Positions 8,011 through 17,235 of a stretch of DNA of 64,000 nucleotides are shown one piece after another. The stretch is from Geitlerinema sp. PCC 7407. GTDB lineage: Bacteria; Cyanobacteriota; Cyanobacteriia; PCC-7407. Position 1 is the stretch's first letter. Each line of letters opens with the position of its first letter. Under the pieces are notes generated by a model. It ran no database searches. It was not told the DNA's origin and saw only the letters and a program-made list of their open reading frames with translations. The DNA lies in contig NC_019703.1 in assembly GCF_000317045.1 (NCBI RefSeq), positions 3,604,934 through 3,668,933 of the forward strand, given 5' to 3'. The translations under genes and the position numbers were made by a program.

Positions 8011-9114
8011 GTGGTTAACTCACTCAAAAATTTATTCTCCAAATCAAACAAAGGGATTGGCATCGAGCTGACGCCCGAGCGAATCAACATCGCACGGCTC
8101 CGCAAGCAAGGTCAGGGCTACAAGCTCGTTACCCTGACCTCCGTCGAAATGCCCGAGGGCGTTTTTCAGGAAGGACAAATCATCAACGCACCTGCGATCG
8201 CCGAGCTGCTCCAGAGCACCCTCGAAGAGAACAAAATCAAGGTGAGGAACGCAGCCACGGCGGTCCCTGGCCGAGAAGCCGTCACCCGCATCATCCCCGT
8301 CCCCGCAGAGCTAGACGATCGCGAACTGCGCGAGATGATTCTCAACCAGGAGGCCGGACTCTATCTCCCTTTTCCCCGCGAAGAAGCCGACGTTGACTAC
8401 CAAAAACTTGGCTTCTTTGTGGATGAAGACGGCATCGAGAAAGTGCGCGTCCTGCTCGTCGCCACCCGCAAAGAAGTCACCGATATCTATCTCAATACCT
8501 TCCAAGAAGCTGGAATTCAGGTGGATGTGCTCGAAATCAGCAGTTTTTCGCTGATTCGGACCATTCGTGAGCAGCTTCGGCAGTTTGCGCCCCAAGAGGC
8601 CGTCGCCATCGTTGATATCGAGTTTGAAAATACAGAAATTTCCATTGTTGTAGACGGGGTGCCGCAGTTTTCGCGCACCGTTCCCATCGGAACCTACCAG
8701 ATTCAGAGCGCCCTCAGCCGCGCCATGAACCTGCCGCCTTCTCGAAACACTGAGCTGCTTCAGGGGATGACGATTCCTGTCAATCCCATGGACAGCGTGG
8801 GCGGCAAAACAGCCGCTGGAAATCCCGGCACCGCGGCCATGCTGCGGGTTCTGGGCGAGCTAGCGGATGAGCTCCGGCGATCGATTGATTTTTATTTGAA
8901 CCAGGACGAAAACTTGGAGGTGGCTCAGCTGCTGCTAGCGGGGCCTGGCGGTGGCATTGGGCAGATTGATGAGTTCTTTACGCAGCGTCTCAGCTTGCCG
9001 GCAAGTCAAATTGATCCGGTGGATGCGCTGTCTTTGGAGTACGAGGGGGAGCTAACCCCTATGCAACGCCCAGGGCTAGGAGTGGTGCTGGGATTGGGAC
9101 TAAGGGAGGTCTGA
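8011..9114 (+). CDS. pilM: Type IV pilus assembly protein PilM
   Basis: A 367-residue actin-like ATPase-fold protein of the inner-membrane alignment complex, which links PilN/PilO to the cytoplasmic pilus motor. The N-terminus (GIGIELTPERINIARLRK) is the phosphate-1-like strand-turn of the SHS2/FtsA-like fold, and AIVDIEFENTEISIV (about 200-214) is the second. PVPAELDDRELREMI is typical of PilM. The start is GTG at 8011. The gene is the first of a compact operon (pilN follows after 7 bp) needed for twitching motility and DNA uptake. Confidence 0.93.
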   Translation: MVNSLKNLFSKSNKGIGIELTPERINIARLRKQGQGYKLVTLTSVEMPEGVFQEGQIINAPAIAELLQSTLEENKIKVRNAATAVPGREAVTRIIPVPAELDDRELREMILNQEAGLYLPFPREEADVDYQKLGFFVDEDGIEKVRVLLVATRKEVTDIYLNTFQEAGIQVDVLEISSFSLIRTIREQLRQFAPQEAVAIVDIEFENTEISIVVDGVPQFSRTVPIGTYQIQSALSRAMNLPPSRNTELLQGMTIPVNPMDSVGGKTAAGNPGTAAMLRVLGELADELRRSIDFYLNQDENLEVAQLLLAGPGGGIGQIDEFFTQRLSLPASQIDPVDALSLEYEGELTPMQRPGLGVVLGLGLREV

Positions 9115-9121
9115 TTCATCC

Positions 9122-9874
9122 ATGTACGGTTTAGACATTAACTTTTTGAATGACCGGCCAGAGTATCGGCCGGAGTCCAGTGCCCGCCCAGCCACGAAAG
9201 TGAGTCTCGGTCAGGGCAGCACGCCGTTGATTTTGGGGGCGATCGCCGGACTCCTGCTTCCAGGCATGGTCTTTGCTCTCCAGATGTTTCTGCAAGGCGA
9301 AAACACTCGCCTAAACGAAGAGAGCGCTCAGCTCGATGCCAGACTGGCCCAGATCCAGCAGCAAATCCAGCAGGTAGAGGCCGTTCAGGCACAAGCCCAG
9401 CAGGTAGCGGCAGAAGCAGACGCTTTTGCGCGAGTTTTCCAGGATATCAAGCCAGTTTCGGCGCTGCTCCAGGATATTCGCGATCGCACGCCTGCCGGGG
9501 TTCAGGTCCAAACCATTCAGAAGAGCGGCACCGGCGAGGAAGCCAAGATTACAATCTCGGGCTACGGGCGCTCGTTCAACGACGTCAACGACTTCTTGCT
9601 CCTGCTTCAGCAATCGCCATTCCTCGATAGCGACGGCGTTCTGCTAAACTCTGGCAACCTGCAAGACAATCCAACCCAAGTTGAGATTGGTCAAGGCAAC
9701 CAGAATGCCAGCGCTCCTGGCATCACGGTCAAGCTCCCCCAAGTCGTGGGATACCAGATCGAAGCAAAACCCACCGCCAAGCCGGCCAATGAGATTCTGC
9801 GCGAACTCGAGCGCAAGGGAGCTGTGGGCTTAGTGACCCGCATCCGGACGCTGCAACAAAAAGGAGTCATCTAG
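9122..9874 (+). CDS. pilN: Type IV pilus assembly protein PilN
   Basis: A 250-residue single-pass inner-membrane protein. The short N-terminal cytoplasmic tail DINFLNDRPEYRP is the conserved PilM-binding motif (INLLP-like). One membrane helix (about 36-58, PLILGAIAGLLLPGMVF) precedes a Gln-rich coiled coil (60-105) and a periplasmic ferredoxin-like domain (PAGVQVQTIQKSG onward). It follows pilM by 7 bp and is followed by pilO after 2 bp, so translation is probably coupled. Confidence 0.92.
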   Translation: MYGLDINFLNDRPEYRPESSARPATKVSLGQGSTPLILGAIAGLLLPGMVFALQMFLQGENTRLNEESAQLDARLAQIQQQIQQVEAVQAQAQQVAAEADAFARVFQDIKPVSALLQDIRDRTPAGVQVQTIQKSGTGEEAKITISGYGRSFNDVNDFLLLLQQSPFLDSDGVLLNSGNLQDNPTQVEIGQGNQNASAPGITVKLPQVVGYQIEAKPTAKPANEILRELERKGAVGLVTRIRTLQQKGVI

Positions 9875-9876
9875 AC

Positions 9877-10617
9877 ATGACGGTTAGTGGAGATTTCATA
9901 CCCGAAGAGAATTTAGAAGGCGGTGGGAGTAATCCCGTCGTCTTTGGCATGGAAATCACGCCTAATGTGGGGGGTGTTCTCCTAGCGGTTTTGGGAGTTG
10001 GCGCAGCGGCCTATCTGTTTTTCAACCTTGTTCAACCCGCCTGGCAGGAGTATCAGCAGCTCAAAGCCAGCGTTGAAGAAAAGGAAATTCAGGTCGAGCA
10101 GCAGCAGGCCAATATCAAAAAAATCGAGGACGCCAACGCAGCTCTCGCCCAGGCTCAACAAGAAAAAGCCAGCGTGATGGCCATGTTTGGCGATGACTCG
10201 GCGATCGACACTTTGGCCCTAGACATCAATCGCCAAGTGGAGGCCAGCCGTGCAACCCTCAAAAACTTCTCGCCTGAGAGTGGGGGTAGCAAGGTGGTCA
10301 CAGACCCTAGCTTTGGGGAAGGAGTCCAGGGCAAGCTCAAGGCTCTCAACGTGAACTTGCAGATGGAAGGCAGCTTTAACCAGCTCCAGTCCGTCATGCG
10401 AAACATTGAGCGGCTGCAGCCGGTGATTTTGACGCCTGAGTTTACGGCTCAGGTTGATCCAGCGACCCAGAAAATCGTTTTGAATTCTCAGGGTCGGGTC
10501 ATCAGCCAGCCGGAGCCCAAGCTCAACACCACTTTGAACCTAAAGGTGTTGACGCCTCTGTCTCAGGAGGAGCTGGCTGAGCAAGCGGCAGCAGCGCAGC
10601 CCGCGCCTGCCCAGTAG
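9877..10617 (+). CDS. pilO: Type IV pilus assembly protein PilO
   Basis: A 246-residue inner-membrane protein that pairs with PilN. It has a cytoplasmic tail, one membrane helix (about 31-50), a long coiled coil (residues 55-105, with repeated Glu/Gln/Lys), and a periplasmic domain ending near residue 225, then an Ala/Gln/Pro tail. Codons and spacing fit the operon. A 113-bp gap with two HIP1 sites separates it from pilQ. Confidence 0.92.
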   Translation: MTVSGDFIPEENLEGGGSNPVVFGMEITPNVGGVLLAVLGVGAAAYLFFNLVQPAWQEYQQLKASVEEKEIQVEQQQANIKKIEDANAALAQAQQEKASVMAMFGDDSAIDTLALDINRQVEASRATLKNFSPESGGSKVVTDPSFGEGVQGKLKALNVNLQMEGSFNQLQSVMRNIERLQPVILTPEFTAQVDPATQKIVLNSQGRVISQPEPKLNTTLNLKVLTPLSQEELAEQAAAAQPAPAQ

Positions 10618-10730
10618 ATGCCTAAACTCGCGATCGCCCCTTGCAGGCGATCGCTTGTTGAGTGCAGGGCACTCTAGGGCACTTTGATAACGAGTGATTG
10701 AGTTCTGTTGATACAAGGGAGGAGTGAATT

Positions 10731-13154
10731 GTGAAGCTGCATCCCGTCTTTGGCGGATCGCTTATCGGTACAGCAGCGATTGTAGTTGCTGCGGCACAGC
10801 CCGTTTTGGCTGCGCCCACCCAGATTACAGGGGTCAAGCTGACCCCCAGCAACACTGGCGTAGAGGTTGCCCTAGAAACTCAAAGCGGCGATCGCCCCCA
10901 GGTTTTCACCGTTAGTCGCGGTAACACCTGGGTCGCCGACATGATCAATACCCAACTTCGGATTCCCGAAGGAACCACATTCCGGCGCGACAACCCCGCC
11001 GCAGGAATCGCCTACGTCGAGATCGTTCCTCTCGACACCAACAGTGTTCGCGTTGTGGTCGCTGGCGAGAATGGAACTCCAGCCGGACAAATTACCCGGC
11101 GCGACCCTCAAGGCTACACCTTTAGCGTCGCCCAATCAGGCGGCGACACCACAACCGCCCAGGCGCCACCCGAGCCAGCACCCAGCAGCGTAGAAGTCCC
11201 CGTGGCACCCGGCCCAGCAGCCCCCGGAATTCCCGATCCCGCCGCTGGACTGCCCACCGCTCCAGCCGCCAGTCTGCCGCCCAACAGCGTTGCTCCTCCC
11301 TTCTTGCCGCGAGCTGTCGCCCCCCCAGTCGGCGACATCGCCGTCTCCAACATCAACGTCAGCCCCAACGCCATTGACCTCGGCACCGCTGAGCGAGTCC
11401 CGCGCCTTTTGCTACGCGACGCTCCCGCTCGTGATGTGCTGTCTCTCTTGGCCCGCGTCGCCGGGATGAACGTTGCCTTTGCAGATGGCGGCGCTCCCGC
11501 AGCTGACGGCGCAGCACCAGCCGCTGCAGCTGGCGACGGAGGACCCACCGTCTCCCTCGACGTCGAAAACGAATCCGTCCAAGACGTCTTTAACTATGTC
11601 CTGCGGCTCACGGGCCTCGAGGCCAACCGGGTCGGACGCACCATCTTTGTGGGCACCAGCCTACCGCCGGGTGCTCGGGGCCTCGTCATGCGGACGCTGC
11701 GGCTCAATCAGCTCAAGGCCAGCATGCCCGAGAGCCAGACCGTCAGCACCCTGACCAGCAACACCACCATCGGCGGCAGCCAAGCTGGCAGCAGCAGCAC
11801 CAGCCAAATCACGCGTACCGTCACCCAGCAGCGCAGCGTTCCGGTCAAAGGCGCTCTGCAAATTCTGGAAGACTACGGCGCCAACAATGCAGAAGGAGCG
11901 GCTTACAGCATCCTGCGCGGGTTGCAGGTTACAGCCGACGGCCGCACAAATTCCATTACCCTGCTAGGCCCTCCAGACCTGATTGAAGTTGCCACCGCCC
12001 ACTTGACCCAGCTCGATGTTCGCAATCGTCAAGTCGCCGTCAACGTGAAAATCGTTGAAGTAGACCTCCTAAACGACGACAACATCGGCGCAAGCTTTTC
12101 CTTTGGCATCGGCGACAGCTTCTTCGGCGTGGACCAAGGCTCTCTGACCGCAGGCTACGGCGACTTCCGCCCCCCCAGCTCAGCCGAAGCGCGCAATAGC
12201 CTGACCGGACGACCCACGATCCAAAACCCCTTTGAGGACGCAACCACCTTCATCGATCCCAACACGGGCATCACCGTCGATGCGGGTGAAGGCTTCCGGG
12301 TGATTGACCAAGGGGCAGTGACCTCCAGCAGCCCACGCCAAACGACCTTCTTTGGCCGGACCGCTCCTCGGGATGACCCATTTACGGCTGGTATTACTGA
12401 TATTGAGCGCGGGTCTTTTGATCAAACCAACATTACCCGCGACGCCCAAGGCAATATTACCGGCGCAACTTTCCAGCCTGGAACGATTCCGACAGCCGAG
12501 GCGGGCCTGCCTTCGCTCTTTACCTATCCACGGGATTTCTTGATTCAGCTGCGGGCGCAGGTCCTGTCAGATAACGCCAAGATCCTGACGGACCCGACGC
12601 TGATTGTGCAGGAGGGAAGCCAGGCCCAGGTGAACCTGACGCAGGAAGTGTTCACGGGGAACCGGCGAGAAATCACGTTCCCGGATCAAGGACCGCCGAT
12701 TGAGACGATTGTGACGGAGGTCGGTGAGGCCGGCGTCATCCTGAATGTGGCGGTGGATCAGATCGACGACAACGGCTTTATTACGATGTCGGTGGCACCG
12801 GAGGTCAGCTCGCCTGGGGCTTCGGTGTCGGACTCTGATGGCAACTTGGTGCGTCAGCTGATCAACCGCCGCCGCCTGGAGACGGGTAATGTCCGTCTGC
12901 GGGATGGCCAAACGCTGATCTTGACGGGAATTATCCAGGAGCAGGACCGCAGTACGGTAACGAAGGTGCCGATTTTGGGCGATTTGCCGATTATTGGTTC
13001 GCTGTTCCGCCAGCGTCGGAGCCAGAAGGACCGCAGTGAGGTGGTGGTGCTGGTGACACCTCAGATCATTGATGATTCTTCGCGGGCAACGTTTGGCTAC
13101 ACGTATACGCCTGGCCCGGAGGCCCGAGATATTCTGCGTCGTGGGTCTCGCTAG
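10731..13154 (+). CDS. pilQ: Type IV pilus secretin PilQ
   Basis: An 807-residue outer-membrane secretin through which the pilus exits. The order is: signal peptide (1-28, ending AAPTQ), AMIN domain (about 30-125) that binds peptidoglycan, a Pro/Ala-rich linker (about 138-200), a secretin N0/STN-like domain (about 215-315), further N domains, and the C-terminal secretin domain with the VPILGDLPIIGSLF signature near residue 745. Start GTG at 10731 with a GGGAGGAG ribosome site. The sequence between the last N domain and the secretin core (about 455-620) is long and may be lineage-specific. A terminator follows. Confidence 0.94.
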   Translation: MKLHPVFGGSLIGTAAIVVAAAQPVLAAPTQITGVKLTPSNTGVEVALETQSGDRPQVFTVSRGNTWVADMINTQLRIPEGTTFRRDNPAAGIAYVEIVPLDTNSVRVVVAGENGTPAGQITRRDPQGYTFSVAQSGGDTTTAQAPPEPAPSSVEVPVAPGPAAPGIPDPAAGLPTAPAASLPPNSVAPPFLPRAVAPPVGDIAVSNINVSPNAIDLGTAERVPRLLLRDAPARDVLSLLARVAGMNVAFADGGAPAADGAAPAAAAGDGGPTVSLDVENESVQDVFNYVLRLTGLEANRVGRTIFVGTSLPPGARGLVMRTLRLNQLKASMPESQTVSTLTSNTTIGGSQAGSSSTSQITRTVTQQRSVPVKGALQILEDYGANNAEGAAYSILRGLQVTADGRTNSITLLGPPDLIEVATAHLTQLDVRNRQVAVNVKIVEVDLLNDDNIGASFSFGIGDSFFGVDQGSLTAGYGDFRPPSSAEARNSLTGRPTIQNPFEDATTFIDPNTGITVDAGEGFRVIDQGAVTSSSPRQTTFFGRTAPRDDPFTAGITDIERGSFDQTNITRDAQGNITGATFQPGTIPTAEAGLPSLFTYPRDFLIQLRAQVLSDNAKILTDPTLIVQEGSQAQVNLTQEVFTGNRREITFPDQGPPIETIVTEVGEAGVILNVAVDQIDDNGFITMSVAPEVSSPGASVSDSDGNLVRQLINRRRLETGNVRLRDGQTLILTGIIQEQDRSTVTKVPILGDLPIIGSLFRQRRSQKDRSEVVVLVTPQIIDDSSRATFGYTYTPGPEARDILRRGSR

Positions 13155-13221
13155 ACTCACAAATCGCAAATTGGACTAACTATTGAGAAAGGTTTGCCCT
13201 ACCTGAATATCAACAGTTCTG

Positions 13222-13251
13222 CCCCTTTTCTTCACAGAAGAGGGGTTTTTT
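13222..13251 (+). terminator. pilQ operon terminator
   Basis: A 10-bp stem (CCCCTTTTCT at 13222-13231 with AGAAGAGGGG at 13236-13245, one G-U pair, loop TCAC) followed by TTTTTT. A standard intrinsic terminator on the plus strand. Confidence 0.88.
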
Positions 13252-13424
13252 GTGGGGGACATCTTCCCTCAGGAGGTAGATAGACCTAAAAAAGTCCTGA
13301 GATCTACATATCTTAAAGGTTTCATCGATCCAGATTGGGCGAGGAACCCTTAGAATAAGGCATTGAAAATTCGAGTTTTCGGGAGTTTCAGCGATCGCTG
13401 ATTGTTCCAGACTCGATGGGTCTC

Positions 13425-13442
13425 AAGTCTCAAGTGAGACTT
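13425..13442. promoter_or_regulatory. 18-bp palindrome upstream of hup
   Basis: AAGTCTCA-AG-TGAGACTT, a perfect 8-2-8 palindrome ending 37 bp before the hup ATG. It could be an operator or a hairpin in the leader; no T-run follows. Its function is not known. Confidence 0.5.
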
Positions 13443-13479
13443 AGGCTTTTCAAGATCTAGCTGTGATCAGGAGGTTTAC

Positions 13480-13761
13480 ATGAATAAAGGCGAACTGATT
13501 GATGAAGTAGCCGAGAAGGCAAGCGTCACTAAGAAGCAAGCCGATGCAGTTATTACGGCGGCTCTAGAGGCGATCGTTGAGGCGGTCTCGAAAGGGGACA
13601 AGGTAACGCTAGTGGGTTTTGGGTCGTTTGAGCGTCGCGAGCGCAAGGCGCGCGAGGGGCGCAATCCCAAGACGGGTGACAAGATGGATATCCCCGCAAC
13701 CCAGGTTCCTGCTTTTTCTGCGGGCAAGCTGTTCAAGGAAAAGGTCGCACCCGACAACTAG
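13480..13761 (+). CDS. hup: DNA-binding protein HU
   Basis: A 93-residue histone-like protein. It has the HU N-terminal helices MNKGELIDEVAEKASVTK and the core VTLVGFGSFERRERKAREG. The DNA-inserting arm includes GRNPKTGDKMDIPAT with the conserved Pro, and the end is PAFSAGKLFKEKV. A strong ribosome site (AGGAGG) sits 8 bases before the ATG, as expected for an abundant protein. A homodimer compacts and bends the chromosome. Confidence 0.97.
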   Translation: MNKGELIDEVAEKASVTKKQADAVITAALEAIVEAVSKGDKVTLVGFGSFERRERKAREGRNPKTGDKMDIPATQVPAFSAGKLFKEKVAPDN

Positions 13762-13787
13762 TGACTTCTTCAAAGTGAGGCCAAGAT

Positions 13788-14891
13788 TTGATTCGGCCTG
13801 TACATGGGGGGAACTTAGTCTGGGCCGCTCTGCTGGCAGGCTGTTCCCCTTCTTTAATTCTCGATTTTTCGGCGAGTATCAATCCGCTGGGGCCGCCTGC
13901 TTCGGCGATCGCAGCGATTCAGGGCGCTTTGGGCAGCCTGAGTGCCTACCCTGACCCAGCCTACGGCACGCTTCGAGAGGCGCTGGGTCGGTGGCATAGC
14001 CTACCGGCAAACTGGATTTTGCCGGGGAATGGGGCAGCGGAGCTGCTGACGCTGGCGGGGCGAGCCCTAGCGAGTTTGGAGAGCGTGGTGATGCTCACGC
14101 CAGCTTTTGGAGACTATGGTCGGGCACTGGCGGCGTTTGGTCGAGAGGCGATCGCCCTTCCCCTGGATCTCGCCAGCTTTGCTCAGCTCAGCACAACGGA
14201 TTTTTCCCATTGGGTCCAAACCCAGCTGGCGCGCACGATTGAGAGTTGCGTTGGCTCGGCTGGCGCCTTGATTAATAACCCCCATAACCCCACGGGCTGT
14301 CTGCTGCGGCGCGAGGATTTGCTGCCCCTGCTCGATCGCTGTGAGCTGGTGGTGATCGATGAGGCCTTTATGGACTTTCTGGGGGCGGATCCGCCGGAGA
14401 GCCTGATTTCGCTGGTGCAGGCCCACGAAAATCTGGTCATCGTGCGATCGCTCACCAAGTTTTTTAGCTTGCCGGGGCTGCGTCTGGGCTACGCCATCGG
14501 CCATCCCGATCGCCTCACCCAGTGGCAAAAGTGGCGCGATCCGTGGCCGGTCAACACGCTGGCCGCTGCGGCCGCAGAAGCCGCCCTCCAGGACACAGCT
14601 TTTCAGCAGCAGACCTGGGACTGGCTGCCCCCAGCGCGGCAGCAGCTCACAGCAGGCATGGCGGTGCTGCCTGGGCTGACCGTTTATCCGGGCAGCGCTA
14701 ATTTTTTGCTGGTCAAAACCGAAGCATCGGCGACCGCGCTACAGAAAGCTTTGCTGCAAAAGCACCGAGTCTTAGTTCGAGATTGCGTGAGTTTTCCGGA
14801 GCTGGGCGATCGCGCCTTTCGGGTCGCCGTGCGCACCTCCGAGGAAAATCAGCGCCTCCTGGAGAGCCTAGCCGACTGTCTGCTACCCTAG
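13788..14891 (+). CDS. CobD-like PLP-dependent threonine-phosphate decarboxylase
   Basis: A 367-residue fold-type I PLP enzyme. The N-terminus RPVHGGNL carries the HGG motif typical of L-threonine-O-3-phosphate decarboxylase (makes aminopropanol phosphate for cobalamin) rather than HisC. Other motifs are DFSASINPLG, NGAAELL, NNPHNPTG (about 163-170), the Asp/Ala/Phe binding segment VVIDEAFMDF, and the PLP lysine in RSLTKFFSLPGLRLGY (about 219-234). The start is TTG at 13788 with a GTGAGG ribosome site; the only later options would cut the HGG motif. It could still act as a histidinol-phosphate aminotransferase-like enzyme. Confidence 0.82.
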   Translation: MIRPVHGGNLVWAALLAGCSPSLILDFSASINPLGPPASAIAAIQGALGSLSAYPDPAYGTLREALGRWHSLPANWILPGNGAAELLTLAGRALASLESVVMLTPAFGDYGRALAAFGREAIALPLDLASFAQLSTTDFSHWVQTQLARTIESCVGSAGALINNPHNPTGCLLRREDLLPLLDRCELVVIDEAFMDFLGADPPESLISLVQAHENLVIVRSLTKFFSLPGLRLGYAIGHPDRLTQWQKWRDPWPVNTLAAAAAEAALQDTAFQQQTWDWLPPARQQLTAGMAVLPGLTVYPGSANFLLVKTEASATALQKALLQKHRVLVRDCVSFPELGDRAFRVAVRTSEENQRLLESLADCLLP

Positions 14892-14941
14892 AGCATCAGC
14901 GCGATCGCGCTATGTCCACCTCTTTGTTTTAGACTCCTGCT

Positions 14942-15415
14942 ATGGCGCTCCAGCCCGGCGATCTTGCGCCCGATTTTGCTCTATCCGATGCCGACGGTCG
15001 CGTCGTTCGCCTTAGCGATCTGCGTGGTCAGCGCGTCGTTCTCTACTTTTATCCCCGCGACAACACTCCCGGGTGCATCAAAGAAGCCTGCGGCTTTCGC
15101 GATCGCCACGCCGAATTTGTGGCAGCCAACGCCGTCGTTCTCGGCGTCAGTATGGACGACGCCAAGTCTCACACCAAATTCATAACCAAGCAGCAGCTGC
15201 CCTTTGCGCTGCTGTGCGACACCGACGCCGCCGTCGCCACGGCCTACGAAAGCTATGGCCTGAAAAAGTTCATGGGCAAAGAGTACATGGGCATCTTCCG
15301 CAATACCTTTGTCATCGGGCCAGACGGACGCATCGAGCAGATTTATCGCAAGGTCAAGCCTGAGCCCCACGCCCAGGAAGTCCTAGCCAGCCTCGCAGCA
15401 TCCGAGACGCCCTGA
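14942..15415 (+). CDS. bcp: Peroxiredoxin of the BCP/PrxQ type
   Basis: A 157-residue thiol peroxidase that reduces peroxides with electrons from thioredoxin. The peroxidatic Cys45 (NTPGCIKEAC) and the resolving Cys50, five residues later, mark the atypical 2-Cys PrxQ class. The catalytic Arg is in the conserved FRNTFVIGPDG region. Length is normal and there is no signal peptide. It lies 50 bp after the CobD-like gene on the same strand. Confidence 0.93.
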   Translation: MALQPGDLAPDFALSDADGRVVRLSDLRGQRVVLYFYPRDNTPGCIKEACGFRDRHAEFVAANAVVLGVSMDDAKSHTKFITKQQLPFALLCDTDAAVATAYESYGLKKFMGKEYMGIFRNTFVIGPDGRIEQIYRKVKPEPHAQEVLASLAASETP

Positions 15416-15514
15416 AACGGGAAACGATCGAACAACGCCCCCTGATTCTCGGGCCTGCCAAAGTTGCGACAGTACATTTGGTAGCCGTTGTGAAAGGCAG
15501 GCGTATCTGAGATC

Positions 15515-16015
15515 TTGATTGCCAAATTCTGTTCTCAAGTGGTGGCTATCGTGCAAGCATTGCAACAGATGCGCCGGTTTGTTCAGACAGTGCTCGGCAT
15601 TCTCTTCCGGCATCCAGTCACGGGCATCAGCATCATTCCACGGCTGCCAGACGGCCAGATCGTCATGATCCAGCGGCGAGACAATGGCCTGTGGGCCTTG
15701 CCGGGCGGCTTTGTGGACTGGGGTGAGAGCATCCCCACCACGGTGCGGCGGGAGCTGCTGGAGGAAACGGGTCTGGAGCTAGTCGAGATTCAGCGGCTAG
15801 TCGGGGTATACTCTTCGCCCGATCGCGACCCGCGCATTCACTCGATCTGTGTGGTAGTTGAGGCATCGGTTCGGGGGACGATCCGGCCTCAAGACACCCT
15901 GGAGGTGGGCAAGGTTCGGGCGTTCCAGCCCGATAATCTGCCGCCGCCGCCGCTGTCCCACGACAGCGAGCAACATCTGCAAGATTATTTCGCGGGCAGG
16001 ACGGTGCTCGATTAG
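15515..16015 (+). CDS. Nudix hydrolase
   Basis: A Nudix pyrophosphohydrolase of up to 166 residues. The full Nudix box is visible (GG...E...REL-EETGLEL, residues about 69-92 of the longest reading), with the catalytic RELLEETG. The upstream IFRHPVTG-like segment and the QRRDNGLWALPGG entry are usual for cyanobacterial members. The substrate is unknown. The start is uncertain: TTG 15515, GTG 15539, GTG 15551 and ATG 15569 are all in frame and none has a clear ribosome site. Confidence 0.85.
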   Translation: MIAKFCSQVVAIVQALQQMRRFVQTVLGILFRHPVTGISIIPRLPDGQIVMIQRRDNGLWALPGGFVDWGESIPTTVRRELLEETGLELVEIQRLVGVYSSPDRDPRIHSICVVVEASVRGTIRPQDTLEVGKVRAFQPDNLPPPPLSHDSEQHLQDYFAGRTVLD

Positions 16016-16419
16016 GGCCGTCTCGATTAGGACCATCCTGTGCTAGCAGCCGCTCAAGTCTTCAGAACGCTTCGGGCGCTTTCGGGAGCTCGCAGGGGTC
16101 TGCAAGCGTGCGGCGGCGAACTGGGCTGAAAGGGGCGATCGCCTTCCGGGATTTGGCGAATTTTCCCCAGAATTCAGTTCTGAGAGGAGCGCGGTGATGG
16201 TCTTTGGTAGAGTGGTTCAGAGCACCCTTTGCCGCAGAGCGTAGGAGTCCCAACGCTTGGTTTGGGAGTGCCGCCTGTAGGGTTTGATTGCGTCTAGGAC
16301 TACTCCCCGCCCGCTATGTTCTCGTTTTGTTCTGTACTGTTTATTTCTGATGTCCCAGCGAGTCTTATGCCGAGACTCCAGGGCGCGATCGCCCCGGCTC
16401 GCTTGGCAGGACTGGCCCA
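16016..16419. other. Intergenic region between Nudix and hydrolase genes
   Basis: A 404-bp region with no gene or RNA that I can support. A stretch around 16200-16290 looks superficially tRNA-like but does not fold into a cloverleaf. Confidence 0.4.
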
Positions 16420-17235
16420 ATGACGCTACCGGTTCGCAACGCCCGCATCAAGCTTTCCCAGGGACAACTGTTTTGGCGTGAGGTTGGCCAAGGAACGGCC
16501 CTGGTCTTTTTGCACGGCAGCTGGCAAGACAGTAGCCAGTGGCTGCCGCTGATCGAAGTTTTGGGAAGCAACCATCACTGTTTTTGCCCCGACCTGCTGG
16601 GCTTTGGCGACTCCGAGTATCCCGAGGTCAATTACTCCATCGCCCTCGAAACGGAGTGTCTGGCCGAGTTTCTCGAGACGCTGCGGCTGCGCGAGGTCTT
16701 TTTGGTGGGCGATGGGCTGGGCGGCTGGGTCGCAGCAAACTACGCTCTGCGCCACCCTGAGCAGGTGCGAGGGCTGATTTTGGCGACGCCAGAAGGCATC
16801 GACCTGGAAGGGATGGGCGGTCGCTGGCGCTGGGAGCGCTGGCTCACCGGCAAGCCGCCGGTCGCGCTGTGGATCCTGCAAGCGCTGCGGCCCCTGAGCC
16901 GCTGGCTGGGCTGGAGCGATCGCATCGAAGGACTGCTCCAAAAGCGGCGGCAGCTGCGAGAATTTCCGACGGCCTGTCGGCTCCTGTTTGGGCGGCGCAG
17001 CGCCGAAATTCGGGCTGAGCAGCTCCAGGAGCGGCTGGAGTTTTTGCCGGTGCCGATGCTGGTCCTGCAAACGGAGCAGACGGCGGTGGCTGCGGCCCTG
17101 TGTCAGGGCTACGCCCAGCGATCGCCCCAGGGCAAGCTGCACGTGCTGGAAACGCCCAACGCTTTGACGGACGCGCCGGAGACGCTGGCCCAGCAGATTC
17201 GCGAGTTTGTGGCGGACTGTCTACGCTCTGCCTAG
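16420..17235 (+). CDS. Alpha/beta-hydrolase-fold protein lacking the catalytic triad
   Basis: A 271-residue protein with the alpha/beta-hydrolase fold: the oxyanion segment LVFLHGSWQDS (about 28-38), the DLLGFGDS loop (58-65), and a nucleophile elbow at residues 97-102. The elbow reads GDGLGG, so Gly99 stands where the nucleophile Ser or Asp should be. The C-terminal region that should hold the catalytic His reads LETPNALTDAPETL, without His. Acid residue placement is also unclear. It is therefore probably a binding or scaffold protein, or has a different chemistry. It overlaps coaX by 15 bp at the 3' ends (convergent). Confidence 0.8.
   Translation: MTLPVRNARIKLSQGQLFWREVGQGTALVFLHGSWQDSSQWLPLIEVLGSNHHCFCPDLLGFGDSEYPEVNYSIALETECLAEFLETLRLREVFLVGDGLGGWVAANYALRHPEQVRGLILATPEGIDLEGMGGRWRWERWLTGKPPVALWILQALRPLSRWLGWSDRIEGLLQKRRQLREFPTACRLLFGRRSAEIRAEQLQERLEFLPVPMLVLQTEQTAVAAALCQGYAQRSPQGKLHVLETPNALTDAPETLAQQIREFVADCLRSA

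Larger units (their letters stand above)
13155..13479. other. Intergenic region between pilQ and hup
   Basis: A 325-bp stretch holding the pilQ terminator at its left side and the hup control region at its right side, including an 18-bp palindrome listed separately. No gene seen. Confidence 0.6.

Noticed and set aside
16200-16290. tRNA-like stretch (AGAGTGGTTCAGAGC and similar)
   Set aside because: No acceptor stem, no TTCGA T-loop, and no anticodon arm could be built.
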